A stretch of DNA of 64,000 nt from Tillandsia leiboldiana (taxonomy: Eukaryota > Streptophyta > Magnoliopsida > Poales > Bromeliaceae): positions 4,562,812 to 4,626,811 of the forward strand of contig CM055081.1 of assembly GCA_029204045.2 (NCBI GenBank), given 5' to 3'. The first letter of the stretch is position 1. Each line of letters begins with the position of its first letter. The position numbers and the translations under genes are program-made. The notes under the pieces are model-generated. The model saw only the letters and a list, made by a program, of their open reading frames with translations, did not search any database and was not told the DNA's origin. Positions 1 through 8,500 of the stretch are shown piece after piece.

Positions 1-320
1 GGAGATCGCTCACTGTGAGCGATCTCACAGTGAGGGGATCGCTCATAGTGATCGATCTCACAGTGAGGAGATCGCTCACTGTGAGCGATCTCACAGAGAG
101 GAGATCGCTCACTCTGTGAGATCGCTCACTGTGAGCGATCTCACAGAAAGGAGATCGCTCACTATGAGCGATCTCACAGTGAGGGGATCGCTCACAGTGA
201 GCGATCTCACAGTGAGGATATCGCTCACTGTGAGCGATCTCACAGTTCTCTCTCTCTCTCTGTGAGGGGATCTCTCACAGTGAGCGATCTCACTGTGAGA
301 GATCCCTCTCTCACAGTAAG
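1..320. repeat. Tandem palindromic array, about 33-bp unit
   Basis: About eight units of roughly 33 bp follow one another. Each contains an almost perfect palindrome with arms GATCGCTCAC and GTGAGCGATC around one central base, followed by a CTCACAGTGAGG-like spacer. Units differ by a few substitutions and one has an internal partial duplication near 110-150. The array starts at or before the window edge and fades into CT/GA-rich sequence at about 245-365. I see no coding function and do not recognise the family. Confidence 0.85.
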
Positions 321-341
321 AGAGAGAAAGAGAGAGAGAGA

Positions 342-620
342 GTGAGAGAGAAGAGAGAGAGAGCGAGGCTCACAGTGAGAGATGTAGAGAGCGAGAGAGA
401 CGGCGACGGCAACAATGTGCTTCCTCTCAGCGACGGCGACGACGAGAGGAGAACGGCACTGTGCGGGAGAGGAGATCGGCACTGTGCTCCGCGGTACTGT
501 GCGGGAGCACGGCGACGGCGAGAGGAGAACGACATTGTGCGGGAGAGGAGATCGGCACTGTGATCCGCGGTACTGTGCGGGAGCGGAGGGAAATGAGGAG
601 ATTGAAGAGAAGAAATGAGC
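342..620. repeat. GC-rich degenerate tandem repeat
   Basis: Purine-rich sequence with repeated blocks of the type GTGCGGGAGAGGAGATCGGC and CGGTACTGTGCGGGAGC, two to three copies each, with spacing near 75-80 bp. It lies between the two palindromic arrays and probably belongs to the same repetitive unit. The open frames here are by-products of the repeat. Confidence 0.6.
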
Positions 621-654
621 GCCTGCTGCCCGTGCGGGTGGGTATAGTGGAGAA

Positions 655-1113
655 GAAGGCGCTGAATCGTTCAGCGCCTTTAACATTATATGTTAAAGGC
701 GCTGAATCGTTTAGACGCTCAACTATTCAACGTTTCTAACAAATATGTTAAAGACGCTGAATGGTTCAGCGCCTTTAGCATATGATGTTAAAGGCGCTGA
801 ACTATTCAGCGCCTTTAGCAGTTATATCTGAGGACTTAGCCAATTTTCGCGAAAATTGGCAAAGTCCTCAGCGCCTTCATAGTATGTGCTGAAGGCGCTG
901 AATGAATCAGCGTCTTCAGCATATATTCTAAAGACGCTGAATGAATCAGTGTTTTCAGCATATATAACGAAGACGCTGATTAATTCAGCGCCTTCAGAGT
1001 ATATGCTGAAGGCGCTGATTCATTCAGCGCCTTCAGCACATTGTAAAGGCACTGATTCATTCAGCGTCTTCACAGGATTTTTGTGAAGACGCTGAACGAT
1101 TCAGCGCCTTCAG
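655..1113. repeat. Tandem palindromic array, about 39-bp unit
   Basis: Around ten units of 37-40 bp. Each is doubly palindromic: GCGCTGAAT.ATTCAGCGC alternates with CCTTCAGCATATGCTGAAGG-like arms. Arms vary between units (GGCGCTGA, GACGCTGA, TTTAAC or TTCAGC) but mostly stay self-complementary. A different hairpin is inserted at about 828-875. Confidence 0.85.
828..876. repeat. Nested hairpin inside the 39-bp array
   Basis: An outer arm GAGGACTT pairs with AAGTCCTC, and inside it lies the perfect 20-bp palindrome CCAATTTTCGCGAAAATTGG. It interrupts the regular 39-bp periodicity and is unrelated in sequence to the surrounding units. Confidence 0.8.
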
Positions 1114-1217
1114 CTCGTCCCGCCTCCGTGGCGCCCTGCTGGCGAAAGGAGAGTTAGTTTTATAAATTTTTTTTTACAAAGGTTACTTTACAAATATTAA
1201 TATTTTTAAAGGTTAGT

Positions 1218-1226
1218 TTAAAAAAA
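1218..1226. repeat. 9-bp target site duplication, left
   Basis: TTAAAAAAA immediately before the left end of the Mutator-like element, identical to 4663-4671. Confidence 0.8.
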
Positions 1227-2217
1227 GGGTTAATTGCATACATGTCCCTCCAAATATGTCGGATAGCAAATATATCCCTACAAATTTCAACTTTTCATAT
1301 TTATCCCTGTAAAAATCCAAAGTTCTTCAAATATGTCCCTGAGGTTAATCCCCGTTTGGAATCCGTTAATTTTTTAACAGATTTCATGTAAAGTTACTTT
1401 TTTGCCCCTTACAAATATATCCCTCCAAAAGTTCTTCAAATCTACTTGTTTCAAAAATGCCCCTCTCCAAAAATCCCAACGTTAAAATCCCTCTAATTAT
1501 TGCAAAAATGCCCCTCTTCTAAAATCCCAACGGATATATCCCTCTAAAAGCAATATCTATTTTTACTTATTACAAATTTGTCCCTCTCCAAAAATCCCCC
1601 AACGGTCATCTCCATCTCCTTCATCTATAAAAGAAGAACTAAAACCCACCATTAAAGCCAACTTTGCTCTATATAATATTTTGATTTTTTCATTCATTTT
1701 TCTCTATTAATCTCCAACAATTTTATTTTTTCATCTTTTTCTCTCCTCTATTTCATTACTTTTTTATGATGAGTGAGAGATCGATAAATTCTTCGCATAG
1801 CATCGAAATTCCCAAGTGTGATTGCTTTAAAACTTGTAAAATTTGGGTTAGCAGTTCTCCTAACAAAATTTAAACTTGTAAAATTTAAATCAATTGACCA
1901 CAATTCTCCTAACAGAATTGCAGTTAGCAGTTCAATACAAACACAATGACATTCATAACTTATGAGTAGAACCAAATTACATTCATTGAAAGGATGAAAT
2001 CAACAAGTATTTCAAAGTTAGCAGTGAAATTAACAACTACTTCAAAGTCAAGTACTTGAAAGTTAAGTACTTCAAAGTTAGCAGTATAAAATTACCTACA
2101 ATTTTAACCCTTACACAAAATACATCCATGCAGACCACAAAAAAAAATACATGCAGACCACAAAATACATCCATTTAGATCAACTATCCAAAAAAATATT
2201 ATACATCAACTCTTTCA

Positions 2218-2350
2218 TCAAACTGAATGTTGATTTTTTAGACATCCCATAGCATCAATTTCACTTATGGCACTTCCTTGTTGGGACTGTGAGAGGGTCG
2301 CTTCAGCAGTTGCCCGTTTTGATTTTGATGCTAGTCTCTTTCCTCTGCGC
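2218..2350 (-). pseudogene. Unidentified terminal exon inside the Mutator-like element
   Basis: Read on the minus strand, a splice-acceptor-like GTATGCAG precedes an open stretch of about 43 codons beginning with a basic run (RRRGKRLASKSKR), then Ser/Gln-rich sequence, and ends in TGA at 2218-2220. It may be the last exon of a captured host gene or a remnant of the element's own transposase, whose C-termini can be basic. I cannot decide from the sequence. Confidence 0.35.
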
Positions 2351-2499
2351 CTGCATACCTTTTTTAGCAATTAGTATTGTAGTGAAAAAAGTAAATTAAA
2401 AGTAAATTTTGTTGGTCATTTTCTTACCTTATGCCACTACAGCTCATTTAAGACACAATAAAATCCCAATTAATCTCAATTAAAGACCCAAACCCTACT

Positions 2500-2733
2500 C
2501 AAGCAGCAAGAAGCAAGCTGCTTGCTGCTTGCTCTCAAGCAGCAAGCAGCAAGCAGCTTGCTGCTTGCTGCCTGCTTCTGCTCAAGCTTGCTGCTTGCTG
2601 CTTGAGCAGCAAGCTGCCTGCTTCTGCTCAAGCAGCAAGCAGCTTGCAGCTTGCTGCTTGCTGCTAAGCAGCAAGCTGCAAGCTGCTTGCTGCTTGCTTA
2701 GCAGCAAGCTGCTTGCTGCTAAGCAAGCAGAAG
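2500..2733. repeat. GCAGCAAG / CTTGCTGC self-complementary array
   Basis: Runs of AAGCAGC and its complement GCTTGCTG alternate throughout, so the stretch can fold back on itself at many registers. Open frames in both directions are low-complexity artefacts. It directly abuts the left copy of a perfect 35-bp inverted repeat. Confidence 0.85.
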
Positions 2734-2768
2734 CAAGTGAAATAGAGCACAGAGTAGATGCTAGCTTG
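2734..2768 (+). repeat. Inner 35-bp inverted repeat, left copy
   Basis: The segment starting CAAGTGAAATAGAGCACAGA is repeated exactly, in inverted orientation, at 3677-3711. The two copies enclose the VPS52-like fragment. Confidence 0.85.
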
Positions 2769-2984
2769 GATGTGTGCATAAACACAAGATCATATAGAAT
2801 TATGGAAATAGAATTGCAAAGAAGAAAACAATAAAAAGGAATGAAACGACAATGAAAACTGAATATAGAAAAATTATTGAGAAAAAAAGGCCTGTCAGCC
2901 TTTTTACCTTTGATTTTTACAAATTAGTGCAAGAAAGCAAGAAATAAACCTAATATGACTAGCTAAAATGAGCATCAACAATAC

Positions 2985-3491
2985 CTGGTGCTTCTGTGTT
3001 ATGCAGATCATAAGCATTAAGCATATCGCATCATAACAATTTGGAAGTACTAGTTTCAAATGCTCATCAATAACTGCGAAAGCTCCTGAAAGAAACAGCA
3101 GACATAAGTAACAATTGTTTTATTCTTGATATATGAATTAGAGTAGATGCTTTCCTTTATTATGAAAAGCATAATTAGATTGAGTTGTTTTCTGTAATAT
3201 GAACCATCCTGTCTTTTCACGTGCATCTACAAGTTACCTGCAAAGATTTCATATAATAGTGATTCTTCTCCAAAAAAGGCCTCAAGAAAAAGGAACCTGA
3301 AGAGCAAACAAAAGCATTATGCAGTGACTGGTCTTGTTCTTCGAAAACATATAAAGATTCAAAAAAAAAAAATACTCTGAGCAGGCTGTATCTATCAAAA
3401 GCTTGTGTAAGCTCCTAAAGAGAGCTTCGTATGGATATCTTAAAGCATTGGCTTCTGACATATGTGGAACCAAAGCCGGTTGATCAACTTC
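2985..3491 (-). pseudogene. Captured VPS52-like exons (three exon fragments)
   Basis: On the minus strand three exon-like pieces keep splice signals: about 3375-3491, 3238-3296 and 2985-3085. Their translations include EANALRYPYEALFRSLHKLL, then AFFGEESLLYEIFAG, then AVIDEHLKLVLPNCYDAI. From memory these match consecutive exons in the C-terminal half of VPS52, a subunit of the GARP/EARP tethering complex that returns endosomal vesicles to the trans-Golgi. The first piece runs into an A/T tract at 3360-3372 where conserved residues should be, and neither end of the gene is present, so no functional protein is expected. It sits inside the Mutator-like element and keeps its introns, so it was captured as genomic DNA. 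Confidence 0.72.
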
Positions 3492-3676
3492 CTGAGAAAA
3501 TTAAAATGGTATCATAATCTTTGAGAGAAAATTAGTAATCTGCTTCAAATTATAAATGGTTCAGAATTAAATCCAAAAAGAACTGTTGTTCACATTTGTA
3601 ACAAGTAAATAGTCATGGGAATTTTATCCAAATAGATACAATCATCCTCTAGTAAGGCACTGATCTCGAGGCAAAT

Positions 3677-3711
3677 CAAGCTAGCATCTACTCTGTGCTC
3701 TATTTCACTTG
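3677..3711 (-). repeat. Inner 35-bp inverted repeat, right copy
   Basis: Exact reverse complement of 2734-2768, 908 bp away. It lies on the far side of the captured VPS52-like exons. Confidence 0.85.
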
Positions 3712-4008
3712 TGTGTTCCAAATTGTAAGTATTTTGTCGAATTTTGTCACACATACTTTAATTACTAAAGTAGATACAAGTGGAAACCAGTATTTTGATT
3801 AAGATGATTTCCTTTTTGACCTGTCCAGGGGTGGATATTCTATAGATCAATACAAAACACATCTATCTACTGTGATTAAGGACCGAAAGGAAAGAGATTC
3901 TCGAAAAAAAAAGAAGCAAAAAGAGATGAAGAAATGCTCTGAATGATATATTAGTGCAAGGACAACAACTCTCATGATATGAAACCATGATCAGCTTCAC
4001 TCACAAGG

Positions 4009-4260
4009 AACCCGACGAGCGCGGGATCGACGAGCGCGAGATCGACGAGCGCGAGATCGACGAGCGCGGGATCGATGAGAGCGGAATCGACGAGCGCGGG
4101 ATCGACGCCTGCGCGGCGACGAGTGCGGGATCGACCTCCCGCACCTCTTCCTGCGCGGCGACGAGTGCGGGATCGACCTCCCGCACCTCTTCCTGCGCGG
4201 CGACGAGTGCGGGATCGACCTCCCTCCCCCCTTCCTGCGCGGCGACCTCCCGCTCGACGA
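4009..4260. repeat. GC-rich minisatellites (15-bp and 42-bp units)
   Basis: About 4009-4105 holds copies of a 15-bp unit GACGAGCGCGGGATC. About 4107-4235 holds three copies of a 42-bp unit containing TGCGCGGCGACGAGTGCGGG followed by a CGACCTCC stretch. The Asp-Glu-Arg-Gly or Arg/Ala-rich frames read from it are repeat artefacts. It lies within the Mutator-like element near its right end. Confidence 0.85.
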
Positions 4261-4475
4261 GTCCAGTTTAGGGATTTCAAGATGAAGATGAAGAGGGGAT
4301 GGGAAGAGAAGAGGAAAAACCCAACGTTAAATTAAAAGAAAGGATCGACCTCCTTCCCCCTTCCTGCGCGGCGACCTCCCGCTCGACGAGTCCGGTTTAG
4401 GAATTTCAAGATGAAGATGAAGAGGGGATGGGAAGAGAAGAGGAAAAACCCAACATTAAATTCAAAGAAAGGGTA
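4214..4475. repeat. Direct tandem duplication of about 125 bp
   Basis: The segment from CTTCCTGCGCGGCGACCTCC through AAGATGAAGATGAAGAGGGG to AAAAACCCAAC occurs twice in direct succession, at about 4225-4345 and 4350-4470, with only a few differences. It forms part of the right subterminal region of the Mutator-like element. Confidence 0.8.
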
Positions 4476-4662
4476 AAATAGTATATTCACTGTCTAATCT
4501 AACTAAGGTTAAGCATTTAACCTATGGTTAACTCAATTTTTCTAACAGAGGGGTATATTTGAATAACGGTGAATTTTTGCAGGGATAAATATGAAAAGTT
4601 AAAATTTGCAGGGATATATTTGAAATCCGACATATTTACAGGGACATGTATGCAATTAACCC

Positions 4663-4671
4663 TTAAAAAAA
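4663..4671. repeat. 9-bp target site duplication, right
   Basis: TTAAAAAAA immediately after the right end of the Mutator-like element, identical to 1218-1226. The A-run lowers its information content, but the boundary fits the inverted ends exactly. Confidence 0.8.
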
Positions 4672-4914
4672 ACCCCTTAATAATATATAATTATTAAAAT
4701 ATCATGTAATTCCGTAGCAACCTTGATGTGAAATTGTTGGAGTGTCACGTACTTTCGTAACAACTTTAGTATGAAATTATTGGACTCCGTAACAACTTTG
4801 ATACGCATCACCTCCTTACTCGGTCGCATTCCTCCCACGGTTGACTCGTACGTTATTTTGATTCTTAATTAAGATAATTTCCTTTTTTTCATTTATTATT
4901 ATTATTATTTCTTC
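4672..4914. other. Spacer and promoter region before the CUE-domain gene
   Basis: About 240 bp between the Mutator-like element and the likely transcription start. It contains two or three copies of a CGTAACAACTTTG-type direct repeat (4710-4800) and an ATT triplet run near 4890. I see no convincing TATA box. The element has therefore landed within about 250 bp of the probable transcription start. Confidence 0.5.
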
Positions 4915-5227
4915 TTTGTTAAGTTTCGCGAAAATACGCGTTGTTCCCGTGGCTTCCCGTGCCTCACGGGCTCGCTCGCCTGCTCCCCTTCTCCTCTCTC
5001 TAGGGTTTATTCCCGTCGCATCGACTCTCTCTCTCTCCTCTGAATTTTCGCCTCTCCTTCCTCGAACACTAGGGTTGATTCTTGTGGGGACTGTTTTAAC
5101 CCCTATTTATTTAGTACCATTTGAACATTCGATTTGTGATTTCCCGTTTTTAGATAATAATACGAAGCTTAAAATTTGTTTTCGTATTCGTATTGTAGGA
5201 TTATAATTTATAACAATTTAGAAGAGG
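4915..5227 (+). promoter_or_regulatory. Probable 5' UTR of the CUE-domain gene
   Basis: CT-rich leader typical of plant mRNAs, with two TAGGGTTTATT/TAGGGTTGATT (telo-box-like) motifs at about 5002 and 5071, just before the ATG at 5228. An intron inside the leader is possible but not demonstrable here. Confidence 0.55.
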
Positions 5228-5469
5228 ATGGGCTTCAAGTTAGTGTTTAATTCTCTGCTAGAGATCTTTCCGGAGGTAATGTGATGCTATATTGTTTTTT
5301 TTTTTTTTCAAATTTAGTTTTTTATGGTTTGATCCTTGGACATCTTAGGATTTTGTGCATAAGAACAAGTGGCTTTGTTAAACAACAGAACATATTGGAA
5401 TAATCACTTTTTATTTTTATGTTGTTGTTGCAAAATTTTGATTTTGGTTTCTTCAAATATCTGAATAAT

Positions 5470-5516
<47 letters not shown>

Positions 5517-8500
5517 CTATTCTTGTTGCTTGGATTCCATTAGTATGTGTTGCAATGCGGAAATTGTAAGCAGTCAAGTGATCAATTGTTACTTGCATCA
5601 AGTAGTGACATGTTGCATCGCATTAACACTGACATGTAAGGTTGATATTGTTCATGATACTTGTGACGTCATTCTAACATTCGACTTGCAAATGAAGGCC
5701 TGCTCTGCTGTGGGGCACAATTATAGTTCGTTTGGATCGACATAATTTTAGTTCGGTTGAAAATTAAGTTTGATGAAAGTAAAAATATTGGTCTTGCCAT
5801 CAACTAGCATAATACTGGAGAGGTTCAAGGTAGGCTAGATTTTGGATCTTCTTACAAAAGATGACTTTAGACCATTTTAAAGAGATTTTGTTTTTGAGAG
5901 TTTAAGCTCATGACTATAGTATTTGAAATGGCGTGCCGAAGGTGTGCGTCTAAGCGCCTAGGCGAGAAGCGCGAGCCTCAGCGCCTGGGAGAACCTGAGC
6001 CTTATTGCATGCTTAGGCGCCTCATGCCTTGGTTGAGACGCGAGGCGTAATTGAGGTGCACCTCGTGATATTTAAGCTAAAAAGGTCTTGGGTTTGAGTT
6101 CTTGGGTTTTGGATTTTATCAATTTATTCTAACCCGTAAAGGAATTTAAAAAACCCAAATGAGAACCATTTTCTCTTTTCTTTTTGCCATTCTCTCTCTC
6201 TCTCTCTCCCATCTCTCTCCAATGGCAACAAAGCAGCAACGGTAGGCGACAGCGGCAATAGCAAGCAGCAGCAGTTTTGTTGTGATCTGTGTACTCCTAT
6301 TTTCTAAAAAATTTTATATTAAACCTTTTTTTTAGTTCTTTTGATGGGATTTGATGTTTTGATGAGGTTTTTCCTTTTATTTCCTCATATTTCATTGAAT
6401 TGGTGGGCAAGAATTCTTCTCGTTCCTTCTTTCAGTTGCACATATGTGATTCCTTTTTTGCTTTCTTTATTTGATTCTTTTTTTAATTTCCTTTTTGTAC
6501 TCTTTGAGAACATTTATGCATGTGATTTACATTTTCATAGTTATTTTGCTTTTGTATTGTTGTTTTGCAATCTTTTTTATGTAGAACATCAATTAAACTA
6601 GGTTAATAAGAATGTTTTATTTTTGTTAAATATGTGCCTCACCTTCTTGAGGCGCTCTCCTCGTGGTACGCCTCGCGCATAGGATCCAGAAGGCTTTTGT
6701 ACCTTATTGCGCCTTGTGCTTTTTAAAACACTGTGACTACCTATTGAATCTTCTTGATATCTTCATTATGGATGGCAAAACTAATACTTTCACTCTTAAT
6801 AAACTTGATTTATGGCTGAATCACAACTTCATCAATCCAAATTTATTGTTAGGTCTATCATGTGCATTTGGATTGTTAGCACGCATCGTTAGGGGATGAG
6901 TAAACGATGTGTGCTAACAAAGTTGTTTGATATCTTTAATTTTTATAGTTGATGTTATTAATTATGTAACTTAATAATATTATTCAAGACCATTAAAAAA
7001 ATTGTTGATTTATATTTACAAAAATTTTATAATATTATAATTTATAAAAAAATTGGCGGGGCGGATTCGGAGCACCAGCGGGAGATGGGTTATGAGGTGC
7101 GGCGGATTATGGGATAACTTTTTTGACCCGTCATGAAGGTGGGGCGGGATTTTGATAGTCGGGGCAGGAGGCGGGGCAGGGCTCCCCCCGCAAATCCGCC
7201 TCGTTTGCATCCCTGATCCCAAGCCCCATACTCTTAAGAATATTGTACTCTATTTCTCTAAGTAATATAATTTTTCATTTCCCTAAAGTATATCTTTTTT
7301 CTTGCAACTTAGTTTTAGGATGAGTAAGTCTGGACTAGCAAGATTAAGGCAGGCTTGCCCTTCTTCGAGGAGGAAGGAGGGCGCTGCACGAGCTTTTGCA
7401 AATCAAAAGCATGTCTGTGACAATGCATTGCTACACACGATTGCATATAGGCCAAATAGACCCTAAGTAGGAAAATAGAAGCAAGTAAGAAGTTGATTCC
7501 AAGACATAACTTTTCACTTGTGGAGAGTCATGCATTGACTGGTTAGAATTGGAAATTGATTGATTGTTAGTGCAGGTGGGAAGATGATCGATATGTTATT
7601 TTCATACAGTCACCTATTTTGATCCGTGGTCACTCTTCAGTCTTCATTCATTTTCTTATGATTGTAGAGTCAAATAAACAGTTGACAGAATCCAATGGCT
7701 CTTGAAATTGGAGGGGAATGGAAGTTGTTGTGGAGTTATTGGTTATTATTTAGAGATTTATGGTATCTATTCAAGAGAAGTGAAATACATTGCCTCGTGG
7801 TCAAACATAAAATATTTATATTTGATTCTTAATATTTAGCCTGTTACAAAGCTTGGATGGCTTTTTAGATATAGTGGCTCTTAATGGATGTGTTCATAAT
7901 TTGTATCCCTAAGGCCTAATTACATAAGGATAAATATAAATCTTTTCACATAATTTGAAGCCCAGATTACAACCCTATTTTAGAAATTAATTTGAGTTGA
8001 ATCTTAGTCAAACTTGGGTTCTGCAGCTCCTGTTGGGTCTTCTACCGGTCATTAGTAGATCTGGGTTTTTTTGTGGCCGATTGCAGATTGCGGCTCTTCT
8101 TCCTTACTCATTCTCTTGACTCCTTACATTGTGAGTTTACGACGAAAGAAAGAATTAGAAATTGTTTATTGACGCTTACTTAAGCTTAACTCTACTAGTA
8201 GTTGCTATGCCACTTTTGCCAAATGCTTGAGTTGTATGGATTTTGTCCATCTGATATGACAAATTTCAACAAGAAAGGAAAATACCATTTCTAAAACCAT
8301 TTAATATAAAGAAGTTCATTGTTCTTACATTCTTTGGCAGCTTTGGGACCATGATTGAACAAGATTTTGATTTAACAGTGTTGCTTTCCTTATTTATCTC
8401 TCTGTTTTGCTTCAAGGTGCATATCGTCAAAAGCTCCTGAGACCTTCCAATGGCTGCTTTTATTTTGATTTTAAGCAATTCCTAAGGTGTGAAGTATCTT

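Larger units (their letters stand above)
1227..4662. mobile_element. Mutator-like element (Pack-MULE) carrying gene fragments
   Basis: The ends are inverted repeats of about 100-130 bp: the left end starts GGGTTAATTGCATACATGTC at 1227 and the right end is its complement, finishing at 4662. A perfect 9-bp duplication TTAAAAAAA flanks it at 1218-1226 and 4663-4671. Long inverted ends and a 9-bp target duplication are the usual signature of Mutator-like transposons. I see no intact transposase. Inside are VPS52-like exon pieces on the minus strand, an unidentified minus-strand exon at 2218-2350, a GCAGCAAG array and GC-rich minisatellites. It is therefore best called a non-autonomous, gene-capturing element. 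Confidence 0.85.

Noticed and set aside
1..1113. CRISPR-like appearance of the palindromic arrays
   Set aside because: No unique spacers of constant length, repeats are degenerate, and the genome is a plant.
2529..2834. Ser/Leu/Ala-rich frame over the GCAGCAAG array
   Set aside because: Low-complexity translation of a repeat, open on both strands.
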